In this document: one piece after another, positions 18,101-25,579 of the stretch
How the letters are laid out: each line of letters begins with the position of its first letter
How positions within the stretch are numbered: the stretch's first letter is position 1
DNA from: Apostichopus parvimensis
Lineage: Eukaryota; Echinodermata; Holothuroidea; Aspidochirotida; Stichopodidae
DNA length: 25,579 nt
Assembly (NCBI GenBank): GCA_000934455.1
Contig: KN885267.1
Span: 69,988-95,566, forward strand
Reading direction: 5' to 3'
The notes under the pieces: generated by a model
Told to the model about the DNA's origin: nothing
Seen by the model: only the letters and a program-made list of their open reading frames with translations
Databases searched by the model: none
Translations under genes and position numbers: made by a program

Positions 18101-21100
18101 TAACAATTTCATTAAAGAAATTTACACCAATGAATTGGACTTGCAGTAGAGGGGAAAAAAAGACACAGGTATGTTTATGTCAACAATGAAACGGGCCATA
18201 CATTTAATGAAAACTTTGAATTTGTAACTTTTGAACTGATTAATTATTAAGCCAACTAATTAGTGAAGTATCACACCTCACCCATGTAACAAGTTGCTCA
18301 TTTAGAAGTAAACAAAACTTGCTTTCGGAGTGAAAGAATTCCATGTCACCGTAAATTCTAGAACTACAAGCATCAATGATTAGCTAAATATAAGTTGATT
18401 CCACATTTAGAGCACCAAATCATATCCGTTGTAATTGAGCAAATGTTTGAACTTAAAATTAGTTAATGCTAGTGAGTTAAATTCTCGAAGAATGCATTCA
18501 GTTCTTTTTATTCTACCTCAGGTGATATCCTTTGAAAAAGTTGCCATTAACAAAGGGACTTTTTGCACATTTGTGCTAGACAAAACAGAACCTCAGGGAA
18601 CAGATACATGCATGTGTCACTTCAAAGCCGGCCAAGCTCCAAATCTTGAGGACTACACCTTCCTGCTCAAGGTTTGAAATTAATCGAATAGATCCAGCTT
18701 AATAATGATGCTTTGATGCAGATAAGTTTTTCTGCAATTGTTTGTCATGAAATACTCCATTGAACTGAAAACAACAATATTGTGTTTCCAACATAAGGAA
18801 AAGGATGTTTAAGTTTTGAAGATTAATTAAAAGACTGTTTTGACTACTTTTTAATTACTGTTTTTTGTGTGTTGAAATTTAAAAATGGTTACAAAGAAAG
18901 ACTAGAGTAGATGTATGTTGTAAAATAGATAACCAAACTTTGTATGTTATGCACTAGTATTGGAAAGGTCTTGAAAGAAGTAAATTGATGCATACAATAA
19001 ACTCAATATGTTCAAGCCGTAGTAATACCTCAGAAAGTACCAATATGTTATTTAAATTAATGTGGGATATGGTACATGGGTTATCACTTGACAGATTTAA
19101 GTACAGACTTTGCTGAACAATTGTACAGTTCAAATGTCAATAGAAGTCTTAGAAAAGTACAATTAAAATACTCCAAGGCATTGCCTAATATCACAAATCG
19201 CTCAATTAAAGTCATTAATATACAATGTGAATTAGGAAGTACATAAGATAAGTTGTAAGTTACTTTGGAAGACAACATAGGGACCGGAAGGATTACATTA
19301 GACAAGAGCCTGAAAGATCAGTAGTTAAATTGCAATGTTTTGAAGAACTTTGTTCAAGATTTTTCGTTTTACTGTGAGGTGTTTGTAACAGGTTGGCAGC
19401 AACATGTGTGAAAACTGCTCTTCGTAGTGGAAGACAAAAGAATGAAAACACGTAGAACCCATTTAAACTTCCTTTTTTTAAAACATTTAAGTAAACCAAA
19501 TATAATTAGCTCCCTGATCAGGTAAGCAAGACCTCAACTGAAGGTTAAATTTTAACATATAGTTAAACTCCAAATTAAAGTTAAGATACATACTACTAAT
19601 TGCAACAATATAAATGTTAACATATCAGGTCAAACAAACAAACATGTATGACCATTTAAAACCGTATGTGGGGAGTTGTCTTGTCAGCTGTGCTTGTCAA
19701 AAGTGAGAAGTATCGGTGTGGCCCAGACATTTTTGTAAATTATAGTTCACTAAAACATCTTACTTTCTGCTTAGCCACTGGTCCACCTTATAAAGTACTC
19801 CTATTGCACTGGATTGTCTATCATGAACAATAAATAGCAAAAAATATAGGATACACCACCGTGACGTCTATTAGGATAAACAACTTTGACTAAAGTTTCA
19901 CCCAACTTCCATATAAAAGTGTTTCTATGAAAAACCTGGTTCTGGATTATCATAACTCAGCTGAATGTATGGAGGCAATATGAGCAGGTACAAAAATAAC
20001 TATTATGTTGTTGTGTTTTTGTAGAGTCAGTTACAAACTGTGTTTAGAGCTTATACTAATATACTGTTTACTCTTAACTAGGCACCTGACCCTTCAAGTG
20101 TTAAACAGCCCAGCACATCAAACATACAGGAAGATGAAAGAGTGGGAACATCCACAGCTGGAATAGAAGCACCAGACCAAGTTGTCACAACTGCTACCAT
20201 CCAGGTAAACTTACTCAATCCTGGCTCATGAAATAAATCAGTGACAAGTCAGTGATGATAACATTCAGGTAAACTGAGTTACCTTCAATAAGAAAATAAC
20301 CCCATCAGCTACTAAAGACTGCTCTTAGGCTTGTCAGTTGGTTACGTTTAGATATGATGTCATTATAAGTGGAGAGTTGCATGAACTACCAACAAGAACA
20401 AGAAAGGTACACAAGGGAACTTGTTACACAAACATTGATGTCAGTTGATGTTTAAGGAGAGATATATATGAACTACCAATAAGAACATAAAACTACACAT
20501 GATTGTCACACAAATAGTGAAGTCAGTTGATATGGTACAGGTAGCTGTCTTTCTCTGTCACTGGTAACTGTTTGGTTTTTTCTTTCTCACATTATAAGTA
20601 GAAGAGGTACATACAAGATGCCAAAAATCACACAAAAGAGACACATGGGCTATTATAAAATTATAACTTTTATTGCAACGCATACCAAAATCGGTTGTGT
20701 AATGGCTAGATGGAATGGTATTTATTTAAATATGCTGGTTTACTGAAATGAAATCTTATTATTCCTTACACTTTCTGAAAAGGATTTGTCTCACAAATTT
20801 TGTGATGAATGGCGGATTGTTGGCAGTAAACTTGGAATTGGAGAACCAAAGCTTCAGACCATCGACACAGATAACAGAACAGCACAGGAAAAAGTTTATA
20901 AAATGTTATTAACATGGAAGCAGTCAAAAGGAAATGAAGCAACTTATAGACTACTAGGAGAGGCTTTGCAATCAGCTAGTCGAAAGGACCTGCAAGAGTA
21001 CTTATACCAACAAGGTAAGTAAGAATAATAAGACAGTTCTAAATAATTTTAGATGTTATACAACTTTATTGAAATTGAATGAAGTGAGAAAAAATGTTTT

Positions 21101-22999
21101 AAAAAAAACAGCTAGAAATTGTCCATATATAAAATGGGAGATGGCTCACTAAATCCAATTGTTGTGCAAGTTATTCTTTTCTAAGGCCTGAAGAAGTCTC
21201 TGTTGCCATATGGAATTATCAGTCCTAAAAAACGTGCTTGTATACCTACTCACATTCGTAATTTGTAATTAGCAAAAAAAGCATATCCAAGATGTGTAGC
21301 TTTCCGAAATAGCATACTTCGGATGTCCCTTTCTTACATTTGAAAACTATAGCTAAGATGAAAAAGAACAGGGCTGTAAAATAGAGGTAGAGGTAGAACA
21401 GGGATATAGTGAAAGAAGAAAAGATGGAAGCTTATGACCATAGTATAGATGCAGGGACAAAGAGTGTGCATGATAAGTAAAGACTTGGGTAGCATACTGA
21501 AGTATAACGAGATTTAGAGATGGAGGGAGGATCATTCTATAGAAAGAATTGCTATTTATCATACTCAGGACAATAATTGAAAGATTACATCTCCCTTTGA
21601 ATATGAACAACACATTCAGGTGATCGAACTTTGCTCACAATGGACTCTGCAGGTTGCAGTAGACTGTGAAAGATTAGAAATGAAAACCAAACTGATTTAA
21701 ATTGTTATCAAGTTCTTGCAGCGGAGTGATACATGTGTAGAGAATTTTAGATGATACTTATATACCCATATAAGGAATCTTACTAATAAGTAACAAAGAC
21801 TTATTTCATTTAGCTTAATAAGCTTATTCAATTGAGCTTATGCCGCAGCAATATATTGTCTATCTAGATCTGTTTGTCAACATAATTTATTAGGTTATCC
21901 TGTTCTGCAAACTTTGTTCAACCAGCCTTTGTGCTCTCCCTTAGACACTTTTCCAAAAGTCTTTGGTTAAATTGCCCATTAATAATAATAATAATCTGAG
22001 TGTATAATTTTGCTCAATTGATTTGAAGTTTATATCAAAACAACTGTAGTCTACCAGTCACAACTGTGGAAATATTTGTTACTTTTTAGCTTAAGATCAT
22101 TAGAAAAATGAGAGTCTCATCATTCAGATGGAATAGGTCCATTATCAGTAAAGCTTTTTCTTAAACTAAAACTGACCCTAAACATGTTGTCGCTACCTGA
22201 AACAGAAAACATCCGTATACATTTAAATAATAACAAGTTATTGAGAATTTTGAAATACCAAAAGAAAGATGAGACTCTCGTCTTTCACATGGTATAAGGT
22301 CCACGAATGGCAACAATTAATTAACATATCTGGACCTAACAAAATAATAGTGTTGTGTAAGTAATGAAAATATTTTGATTCAAAGCAGAGTAAAGCCAAA
22401 CTCTGCTTCTCTCAAAGACATGGTATCAAAGTTACAAATACTGACAGGCTTTTAGTTGCAAGAGGACATAGTTAAGATGAGCAGCCGTACGTATCTGAAA
22501 TGAGGATGTTATGAATTGCACATAGACAACATAGAATGGTTTTCTTTCATGCAGGTGTATGCTATTTTTAATATAGGTCAATTGGACGTAAATACTTAAC
22601 AAATATATTATTGATTTCGTTGCAGACTTAGGAGATCAACAGATAAAAATTCAACACAAATATGAAGATAGAGAAAGAAGTTCAAGCAAATACCACTTAG
22701 AGCAGAAAGATCTTGAAGACAGAGAGAAAAAAAGGGTCAGTCGGAAGAGGAAGAGGGCAAAGCACAAGCATCATGAAGTCAAGAGAAAAAGCAAAAGTCC
22801 GCAGAGGAAGAGGGCAAAACACAAACATCATAAAGTAAAGAGAAAGAGCACCAGTCCGCAGATGGAGACGGCAAAGCACAAGCATCATAAAGTCAAGAGA
22901 AAGAGCAACAGTCCGCAGAGGAAGAGGGCGAAGCAATACCAGCTTGACGACAGAGAAAAAGAGCATCAGTCGGAAGAGGACAAAGCACAAGCATCATGA
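12122..22999 (+). CDS. Gene B: spliced ZU5-UPA-Death domain protein with Lys/His-rich repeat tail (UNC5CL/PIDD-like)
   Basis: Ten coding exons are 12122-12185, 13405-13586, 14086-14119, 15504-15824, 17715-17935, 18031-18168, 18522-18671, 20082-20204, 20783-21014 and 22626-22999. All borders are GT/AG and all phases agree. The sum is 1839 nt, giving 612 residues plus stop. The order is disordered N-terminus (1-94), ZU5 (about 107-250), UPA (about 255-371), linker (371-411), Death domain (412-488) and basic repeat tail (489-612). This is the arrangement of the UNC5 cytoplasmic region and of UNC5CL, without a visible ectodomain or membrane segment. A cytosolic death-fold adaptor in apoptosis or NF-kB-type signalling is the family expectation. 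The tail is not part of the known family architecture as I know it. Whether ATG 12122 is the true start, or an upstream exon splices to 12152, is not settled. Confidence 0.8.
12186..13404 (+). other. Gene B intron 1
   Basis: Shorter than the copy A intron because it lacks the 1.3-kb element and several repeat units. A single TGACCTTTGACC-type repeat unit is at about 13080-13215. Confidence 0.7.
13405..13586 (+). CDS. Gene B exon 2: disordered linker
   Basis: The acceptor cttgcag ends at 13404 and the donor AAG/GTATTT is at 13587. It is 182 nt, phase 1 to 0, and encodes FSQPGPSKSSAHSGKKAEER, then TLTPKSGQKQ and KKKHVNTGSQQ. It is two codons shorter than copy A, in frame. It is hydrophilic and probably disordered. 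Confidence 0.77.
13587..14085 (+). other. Gene B intron 2
   Basis: AT-rich intron matching copy A. Nothing else is recognised. Confidence 0.7.
14086..14119 (+). CDS. Gene B exon 3: 34-nt micro-exon
   Basis: It encodes ASKIFTQGETA plus one base between aacttag and a strong CAT/GTAAGT donor. The phase 0 to 1 shift is required for exon 4. The only coding change from copy A is Gln to Lys at the third residue. Confidence 0.72.
14120..15503 (+). other. Gene B intron 3
   Basis: An intron with the retroposon-tail motif at about 15180-15235. A 96-codon minus-strand open frame (14216-14506) is not conserved in copy A and is not called. Confidence 0.65.
15180..15235 (+). repeat. Retroposon 3'-tail-like motif, copy B
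   Basis: gtaaagcactttgag and taagcgctatgaagtata are the counterpart of 5396-5450. The agcgctat here is closer to the usual animal retroposon tail. Confidence 0.45.
15504..15824 (+). CDS. Gene B exon 4: ZU5 domain core
   Basis: It lies between tacattgcag and GAAG/GTAAAT. The 321 nt give the same ZU5 core as copy A, with a few changes. The widely conserved IPPGAL of ZU5 reads IPSGAL here, and LIQM became FIQM. The rest, including LKPAIL and LPHC, is intact. Confidence 0.9.
15825..17714 (+). other. Gene B intron 4
   Basis: An intron that aligns with copy A intron 4. Its second half is the shared hairpin-capped element. Confidence 0.7.
16540..17580 (+). mobile_element. Shared interspersed element with ~300-bp tandem units, copy B
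   Basis: The hairpin gattccttg 16621-16629 / caaggaatc 16640-16648 is conserved with copy A. The first hairpin is shortened to gggatct / agatccc. Unit starts gct(t/c)gtaaac are at 16692, 16981, 17282 and 17551, with periods of 289, 301 and 269. It is in the same position as in copy A, so it was present before the duplication. Confidence 0.7.
17715..17935 (+). CDS. Gene B exon 5: ZU5 C-terminal part to UPA start
   Basis: The acceptor ttttattttag ends at 17714 and the donor AAG/GTGAGT is at 17936. It encodes SEPQWEEQSNTHYKLGEHNC, then IIVYAAGRCGL, then SMLLDIGYYWDL. As in copy A there is no His-Phe-Ser self-cleavage triad. Copy B has Cys where copy A has Arg (AGRCGL). Confidence 0.85.
18031..18168 (+). 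CDS. Gene B exon 6: UPA domain, first half
   Basis: The 138-nt phase-0 exon lies between ttcttcaaag and CAG/GTATGT. It contains KLLHKKPTVFYNDGKHLTIS, the strand pair typical of UNC5-type UPA. Confidence 0.85.
18169..18521 (+). other. Gene B intron 6
   Basis: AT-rich intron matching copy A 8380-8734, with small indels. Nothing else is seen. Confidence 0.7.
18522..18671 (+). CDS. Gene B exon 7: UPA domain, second half
   Basis: The 150-nt phase-0 exon lies between attctacctcag and AAG/GTTTGA. It encodes VISFEKVAINKGTFCTFVLD and ends in CMCHFKAGQAPNLEDYTFLL, the C.C...Q......F.L ending of UPA domains. Confidence 0.84.
18672..20081 (+). other. Gene B intron 7
   Basis: An intron of about 1.4 kb, aligned with copy A. 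No exon or known repeat is recognised. Confidence 0.65.
20082..20204 (+). CDS. Gene B exon 8: UPA-Death domain linker
   Basis: The acceptor cttaactag ends at 20081 and the donor CAG/GTAAAC is at 20205. It is 123 nt, phase 0 to 0, and encodes 41 residues (APDPSSVKQPSTS through TTATIQ), Ser/Thr-rich and probably flexible. Its phase matches the Death-domain exon. Confidence 0.82.
20205..20782 (+). other. Gene B intron 8, with local duplication
   Basis: Two direct, imperfect copies of a segment of about 80 bases (gagag..atgaactacca...gtcagttgat) lie at about 20370-20450 and 20456-20535. Copy A's homology ends within the first. This direct repeat is a plausible place for the rearrangement that removed the Death-domain interval in copy A. 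Confidence 0.6.
20783..21014 (+). CDS. Gene B exon 9: Death domain
   Basis: The acceptor ctgaaaag ends at 20782 and the donor CAAG/GTAAGT is at 21015. The 77 codons form a full six-helix Death domain. WRIVGSKLGIGEPKLQTID gives the conserved W..+G..LGI.E..L..I core, followed by DNRTAQEKVYKMLLTWKQ, then ATYRLLGEAL and RKDLQEYL. Residues 412-488 of the protein. Death domains assemble with other Death domains (for example RAIDD, MYD88, IRAK or FADD types). The partner cannot be told from sequence. Confidence 0.93.
21015..22625 (+). other. Gene B intron 9
   Basis: A 1.6-kb intron unique to copy B. It has a short (aat)n run (about 21981-21995) and an imperfect direct repeat (gag.ctc.tc.ttca.atgg.ata.ggtcc) at about 22111-22140 and 22270-22302. 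No further exon is supported. Confidence 0.6.
22626..22999 (+). CDS. Gene B exon 10: Lys/His/Arg-rich repeat tail and stop
   Basis: The acceptor ttcgttgcag ends at 22625 and the exon enters in phase 1. It reads DLGDQQIKIQHKYEDRERSS, then a charged helix-like stretch. Three and a half 19-residue units of the RKRAKHKHHEVKRKSKSPQ type follow, then KQYQLDDREKEHQSEEDK and the ending KAQAS, with TGA at 22997-22999. It is very basic and His-rich, with Ser-Pro sites, and likely disordered. Possible roles (nuclear localisation, RNA or metal binding) are speculation. Homologous to the array at 10656-11538. Confidence 0.75.
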
Positions 23000-23358
23000 A
23001 ATCAAGAGAAAGAGCGTCAGTCCGCAGATGAAGAAGACAAAGCAAAACCATCTTGACGACAGAGAGAGACAGAGCGTCAGTCAGAAGAGGGCAAAGTACA
23101 AGTATCATGAAGTCAAAAGAAAGAGCACCAGTCCACAGATGAAGAGGGACAAAGCAAAACCATCTTGATAATAGAGAGAGACAGAATGTCAGTCAGAAGA
23201 GGGGCAAAGTACAAGCATCATAAAGTCAGGAGGAAGAGCACCAGTCCGCAGATGAAGAGGACAAAGCAAAACCATCTTGGCGACATGGAGAGACAGAGCG
23301 TCAGTCAGTTGGAAGTGGACAAAGAACAAGCATCATGAAGTCAAGAGAAAGAGCAACA
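23000..23358 (+). repeat. Frame-broken continuation of the tail repeat array (3' UTR)
   Basis: The array continues beyond the stop with alternating unit types KHKHHEIKRKSVSPQ and MKKTKQNHLDDRERQSVSQ. Repeated one- and two-base slips put it out of frame: an open stretch to about 23168 ends in KAKPS and a stop, and later units (to about 23350) are in other frames. It is probably untranslated in gene B. Confidence 0.75.
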
Positions 23359-24714
23359 TCCTCATCTGCTATTTTCTGTATCCGACAAGGAGAAGGAGAG
23401 TAAGTGACCAGGAAAACACGACAGAGATAGATTGAATGACCAGGAAGGTAAAAATATTACTGTATCATGTATGAAGTGGATCTTGGGCTTTTCTTTTAAT
23501 TGAAAAAAAGGTAACAGTTGAGCTTCTGGAACAAACAAATGTTGTAACAACGACATCCTATTGTGGGGATTGCCATAAAATCACTATGGCGTAAATAGTG
23601 TCTGGTCGAAGTATGCATATTGATTGCATGTTAAATAAGGATAATGGAAGATAATGGCTATGTGAACCTTTTTACTGGAAATAATTAATAACTCAATGCA
23701 GAGGACTACACATTGATTAACAGAAAATTACGGTAAAGACATCTTATTGTTTCTTTGAAAGAGAACAATGAGTAATACAGAAAGTAATACAGTATTACCT
23801 ATTGTAATACAGTAATACTGACTGTTGATTTAATGGCACAAAAGCTATAGATTTAGTCCTCACGCTTGAACAATTAATTTTTAGCACATGTATCTTATTT
23901 GCCAACGTAGAATGTTTTACGTCTCATTTATATACCACGTGACAATTATTAACTGAAAACTTTTCTTGAAATTTTACCTGCCAGAGTAGATTAACTGTTT
24001 TTTTCTACTTTGGGTGGTTTGTCACAAACAGGGTGTTATGGTTCTCTAAAGTAGCCCCTTTAGTAAAGCTCAAATACAAATGAAGTGAAAGCTCTAACAA
24101 TATGTATAAACAATTATAATGATATAAGTGAAAGGTTATTGATATAAGCATAGATCAACATCTTTAATACTATAATTTAACCGAGCCTAAGGTGAGAAAG
24201 GTCCTTACAGAACCCCTGGCAAAAAGTGATACAAGTAGCCTAGTCCAATGATATGTGCCAAATATATGCTTGTTGTAGAGGTTTGTTGCCTTCACCCGCT
24301 TAATACTCACAAGTGTCTTCTTTAGTGGCTCCTGTTTTGCTTTTACAGTCATGTGTTCTGAGTCGTAATTTGAATCCTTAGTAGATCAAGGTTTCTCTTG
24401 GTGTTAGTCTAGACTTTTCACGGTGGATAATGAAACCTAACATTGTAAGGGTCTCTATTGCCTGATGCACTGTATTGGCCATATATTTCCATTGGCCATT
24501 AATTTCACCTTGAAAGTAGATATATCAGATAAAGCATAGTATGACCTTTATGACGCTTAAGCACAAGGGCTTATGAATTACAACTTACACGTAGGGTGGC
24601 TCCCAATTCAACATTTCAACTCAAATTTGGAATGTTTTCAACTTAGAATTAAGAAAGTCATTTCAGATGGGAAAACCGTATGTTGCTCCTAAATGAAAAT
24701 CCCTTACTATGACC
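23359..24714. other. Intergenic region downstream of gene B
   Basis: AT-rich DNA without a supported gene. A short near-palindrome of gtaatac/gtattac units lies at about 23784-23820. No canonical AATAAA close to the gene B stop was found by eye. Confidence 0.5.
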
Positions 24715-24806
24715 CGACCAATTATCGAATCCGCAACCTCCCAATTGCTAAGCCTCATTGCTTCAAATGCCACTGACTTTATCCACTCAGCCAAAAGTAA
24801 CCGGTA
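24715..24806 (-). repeat. tRNA-derived SINE-like head, decayed
   Basis: Read on the minus strand, TGGCTGAGTGG (24783-24793) followed by ATAAAG matches a tRNA A box of the Ser/Leu class. About 50 bases on, GGATTCGATAATT (about 24719-24731) resembles a B box. The intervening sequence does not fold as a clean tRNA, so this is a decayed SINE promoter rather than a working tRNA gene. The SINE body would run toward about 24540 and is not recognised. Confidence 0.5.
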
Positions 24807-25579
24807 ACTTACACAGGACCTTGCGTTCTTAATTCAGGCATGAGTGGTTTCGTTAGCTTGGTGAAAACCCTCGGAGCCAAGCCAAACCATTGAGAAAGCA
24901 TGTACTTGTACAGTTTCTGTTTCCAGTAAAATGTTAAGCCTGGCATTTTTTAAATCAATTGATGGCATAAAGCAGTTTAGCTGTATTAATTTAACAGTTG
25001 GCACTAAGGAATGGAGGTTATGTAAATTTTGGTTTAATTTCGTCAAATTTAGAATCATACGGAAAGTCAAATCTTTCTCTGGAAGAAATGAATTTCCTTG
25101 GTGAATGAATAGTTTCTTCAATACTCCCTCTCAACAAATGCTAAATTTGTAATCTTCTGATATTGTGCCTTCTTTATAATACATTTATTTATATGTGTAT
25201 AAGTTGTCTTTCAGCATCTGAAGAAGATCCTGCTAGGATCGAAACGTCAGGCACACTTATTTTTACATATGTATTTAGTATATCAGTTATTATGTATCGT
25301 ATCTCCACATCTCGAAGTAAGCGTTTAAAACATGACACTAAATGTCAATCTGTTATACAGTTTATTCATGTAAAGTGTAAGTAGATATATAGCGAAACAA
25401 ATGAAAAAGAAAATTAATGATTGCTTGCTTGCTTGCTTGTAAATATTATTCTATTACATTATTATTGCAAATTACACAGAAACATGACTATATTTTAATG
25501 TATGCAAATATATTCAAATAGTACATCATAAATGAATCACCGTTTATTTACATATTTTGCTTTTTACTATTTGTACATT
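24807..25579. other. Intergenic end of the window
   Basis: No gene is supported. It contains a hammerhead-like motif (25218-25248), a short (ttgc)n run (about 25422-25438) and AT-rich sequence. Confidence 0.5.
25218..25248 (+). ncRNA. Hammerhead-ribozyme-like motif, probably a retroelement relic
   Basis: CTGAAGA (25218-25224), a five-base-pair stem gatcc/ggatc with loop tgcta, and GAAAC plus GTC (25241-25248) follow the order of a type I hammerhead core as found in Penelope-like elements. There is one extra A before stem II and only a weak helix I can be drawn, so activity is doubtful. Confidence 0.3.

Larger units (their letters stand above)
11756..20460 (+). repeat. Segmental tandem duplication, copy B
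   Basis: This is the second copy of the gene block, in direct orientation. It begins at ctctcatgttacacatcaca, matching base 1 of the window, and its homology to copy A ends after the gatgtcagttgat near 20445-20460. Beyond that, copy B continues into the Death-domain exon, which copy A lacks. Confidence 0.93.

Noticed and set aside
21186-21230. Second CTGAAGAAG motif that might be hammerhead-like
   Set aside because: No stem II and no GAAAC follow, so only the first half of the core is present.
22697-23108. Minus-strand open frames opposite the gene B tail
   Set aside because: Same shadow effect of the repeat units. The sense strand has spliced, phase-consistent coding.
24715-24806. Functional tRNA gene on the minus strand
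   Set aside because: A and B boxes are present, but no acceptor stem or anticodon arm can be paired, so a SINE relic is more likely.
25422-25438. (TTGC)n tetranucleotide run
   Set aside because: Short simple repeat with no associated feature.

Overview
The window is animal nuclear DNA: AT-rich, with short exons bounded by GT/AG introns, long introns full of interspersed repeats, and no bacterial-style operons. The domain set (ZU5, UPA and Death domains in one protein) and the repeat types fit a marine invertebrate, most likely an echinoderm or another invertebrate deuterostome. The species assignment is an inference from style, not a match.

The window is dominated by two tandem copies of one multi-exon plus-strand gene. 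Copy A runs from about 1 (cut by the window edge) to about 10640, and copy B from about 11756 to about 20460, continuing in unique sequence to 22999. Exons and introns align along almost the whole length. Splice phases close perfectly in both copies: gene A gives 414 residues from an ATG at 504 to TAA at 10430-10432, and gene B gives 612 residues from an ATG at 12122 to TGA at 22997-22999. Gene B reads: short acidic/basic disordered N-terminus, ZU5 domain, UPA domain, Ser/Thr-rich linker, Death domain, then a Lys/His/Arg-rich repeat tail. This is the cytoplasmic half of UNC5 without its ectodomain, as in UNC5CL/ZUD or PIDD-type death adaptors.

Gene A keeps ZU5 and UPA but lacks the Death-domain exon. 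Its linker exon is one base shorter at the donor and runs into a stop. Directly downstream lies a 15-unit, 57-bp (19-codon) coding minisatellite at 10656-11538. Its last unit matches the end of gene B's tail exon, so it is probably gene A's former tail, brought next to the linker exon by loss of the Death-domain segment. The repeat arrays have a striking property. A two-base slip in their GA-rich stretches switches the frame, and the alternative frame always ends in the same short peptide (EHQS...KAQ[A/V]S) and a stop.

Introns hold two insertions of what looks like one family of hairpin-capped, TG-microsatellite-bearing elements with about 300-bp internal tandem units. One is shared by both copies (about 6700-7790 and 16540-17580). 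The other is private to copy A (about 606-1895), so it arrived after the duplication or was lost from copy B. Beyond gene B the window is intergenic: a frame-broken continuation of the tail array, a decayed tRNA-derived SINE-like head on the minus strand near 24715-24806, and a hammerhead-like CTGAAGA...GAAACGTC motif near 25218-25248.
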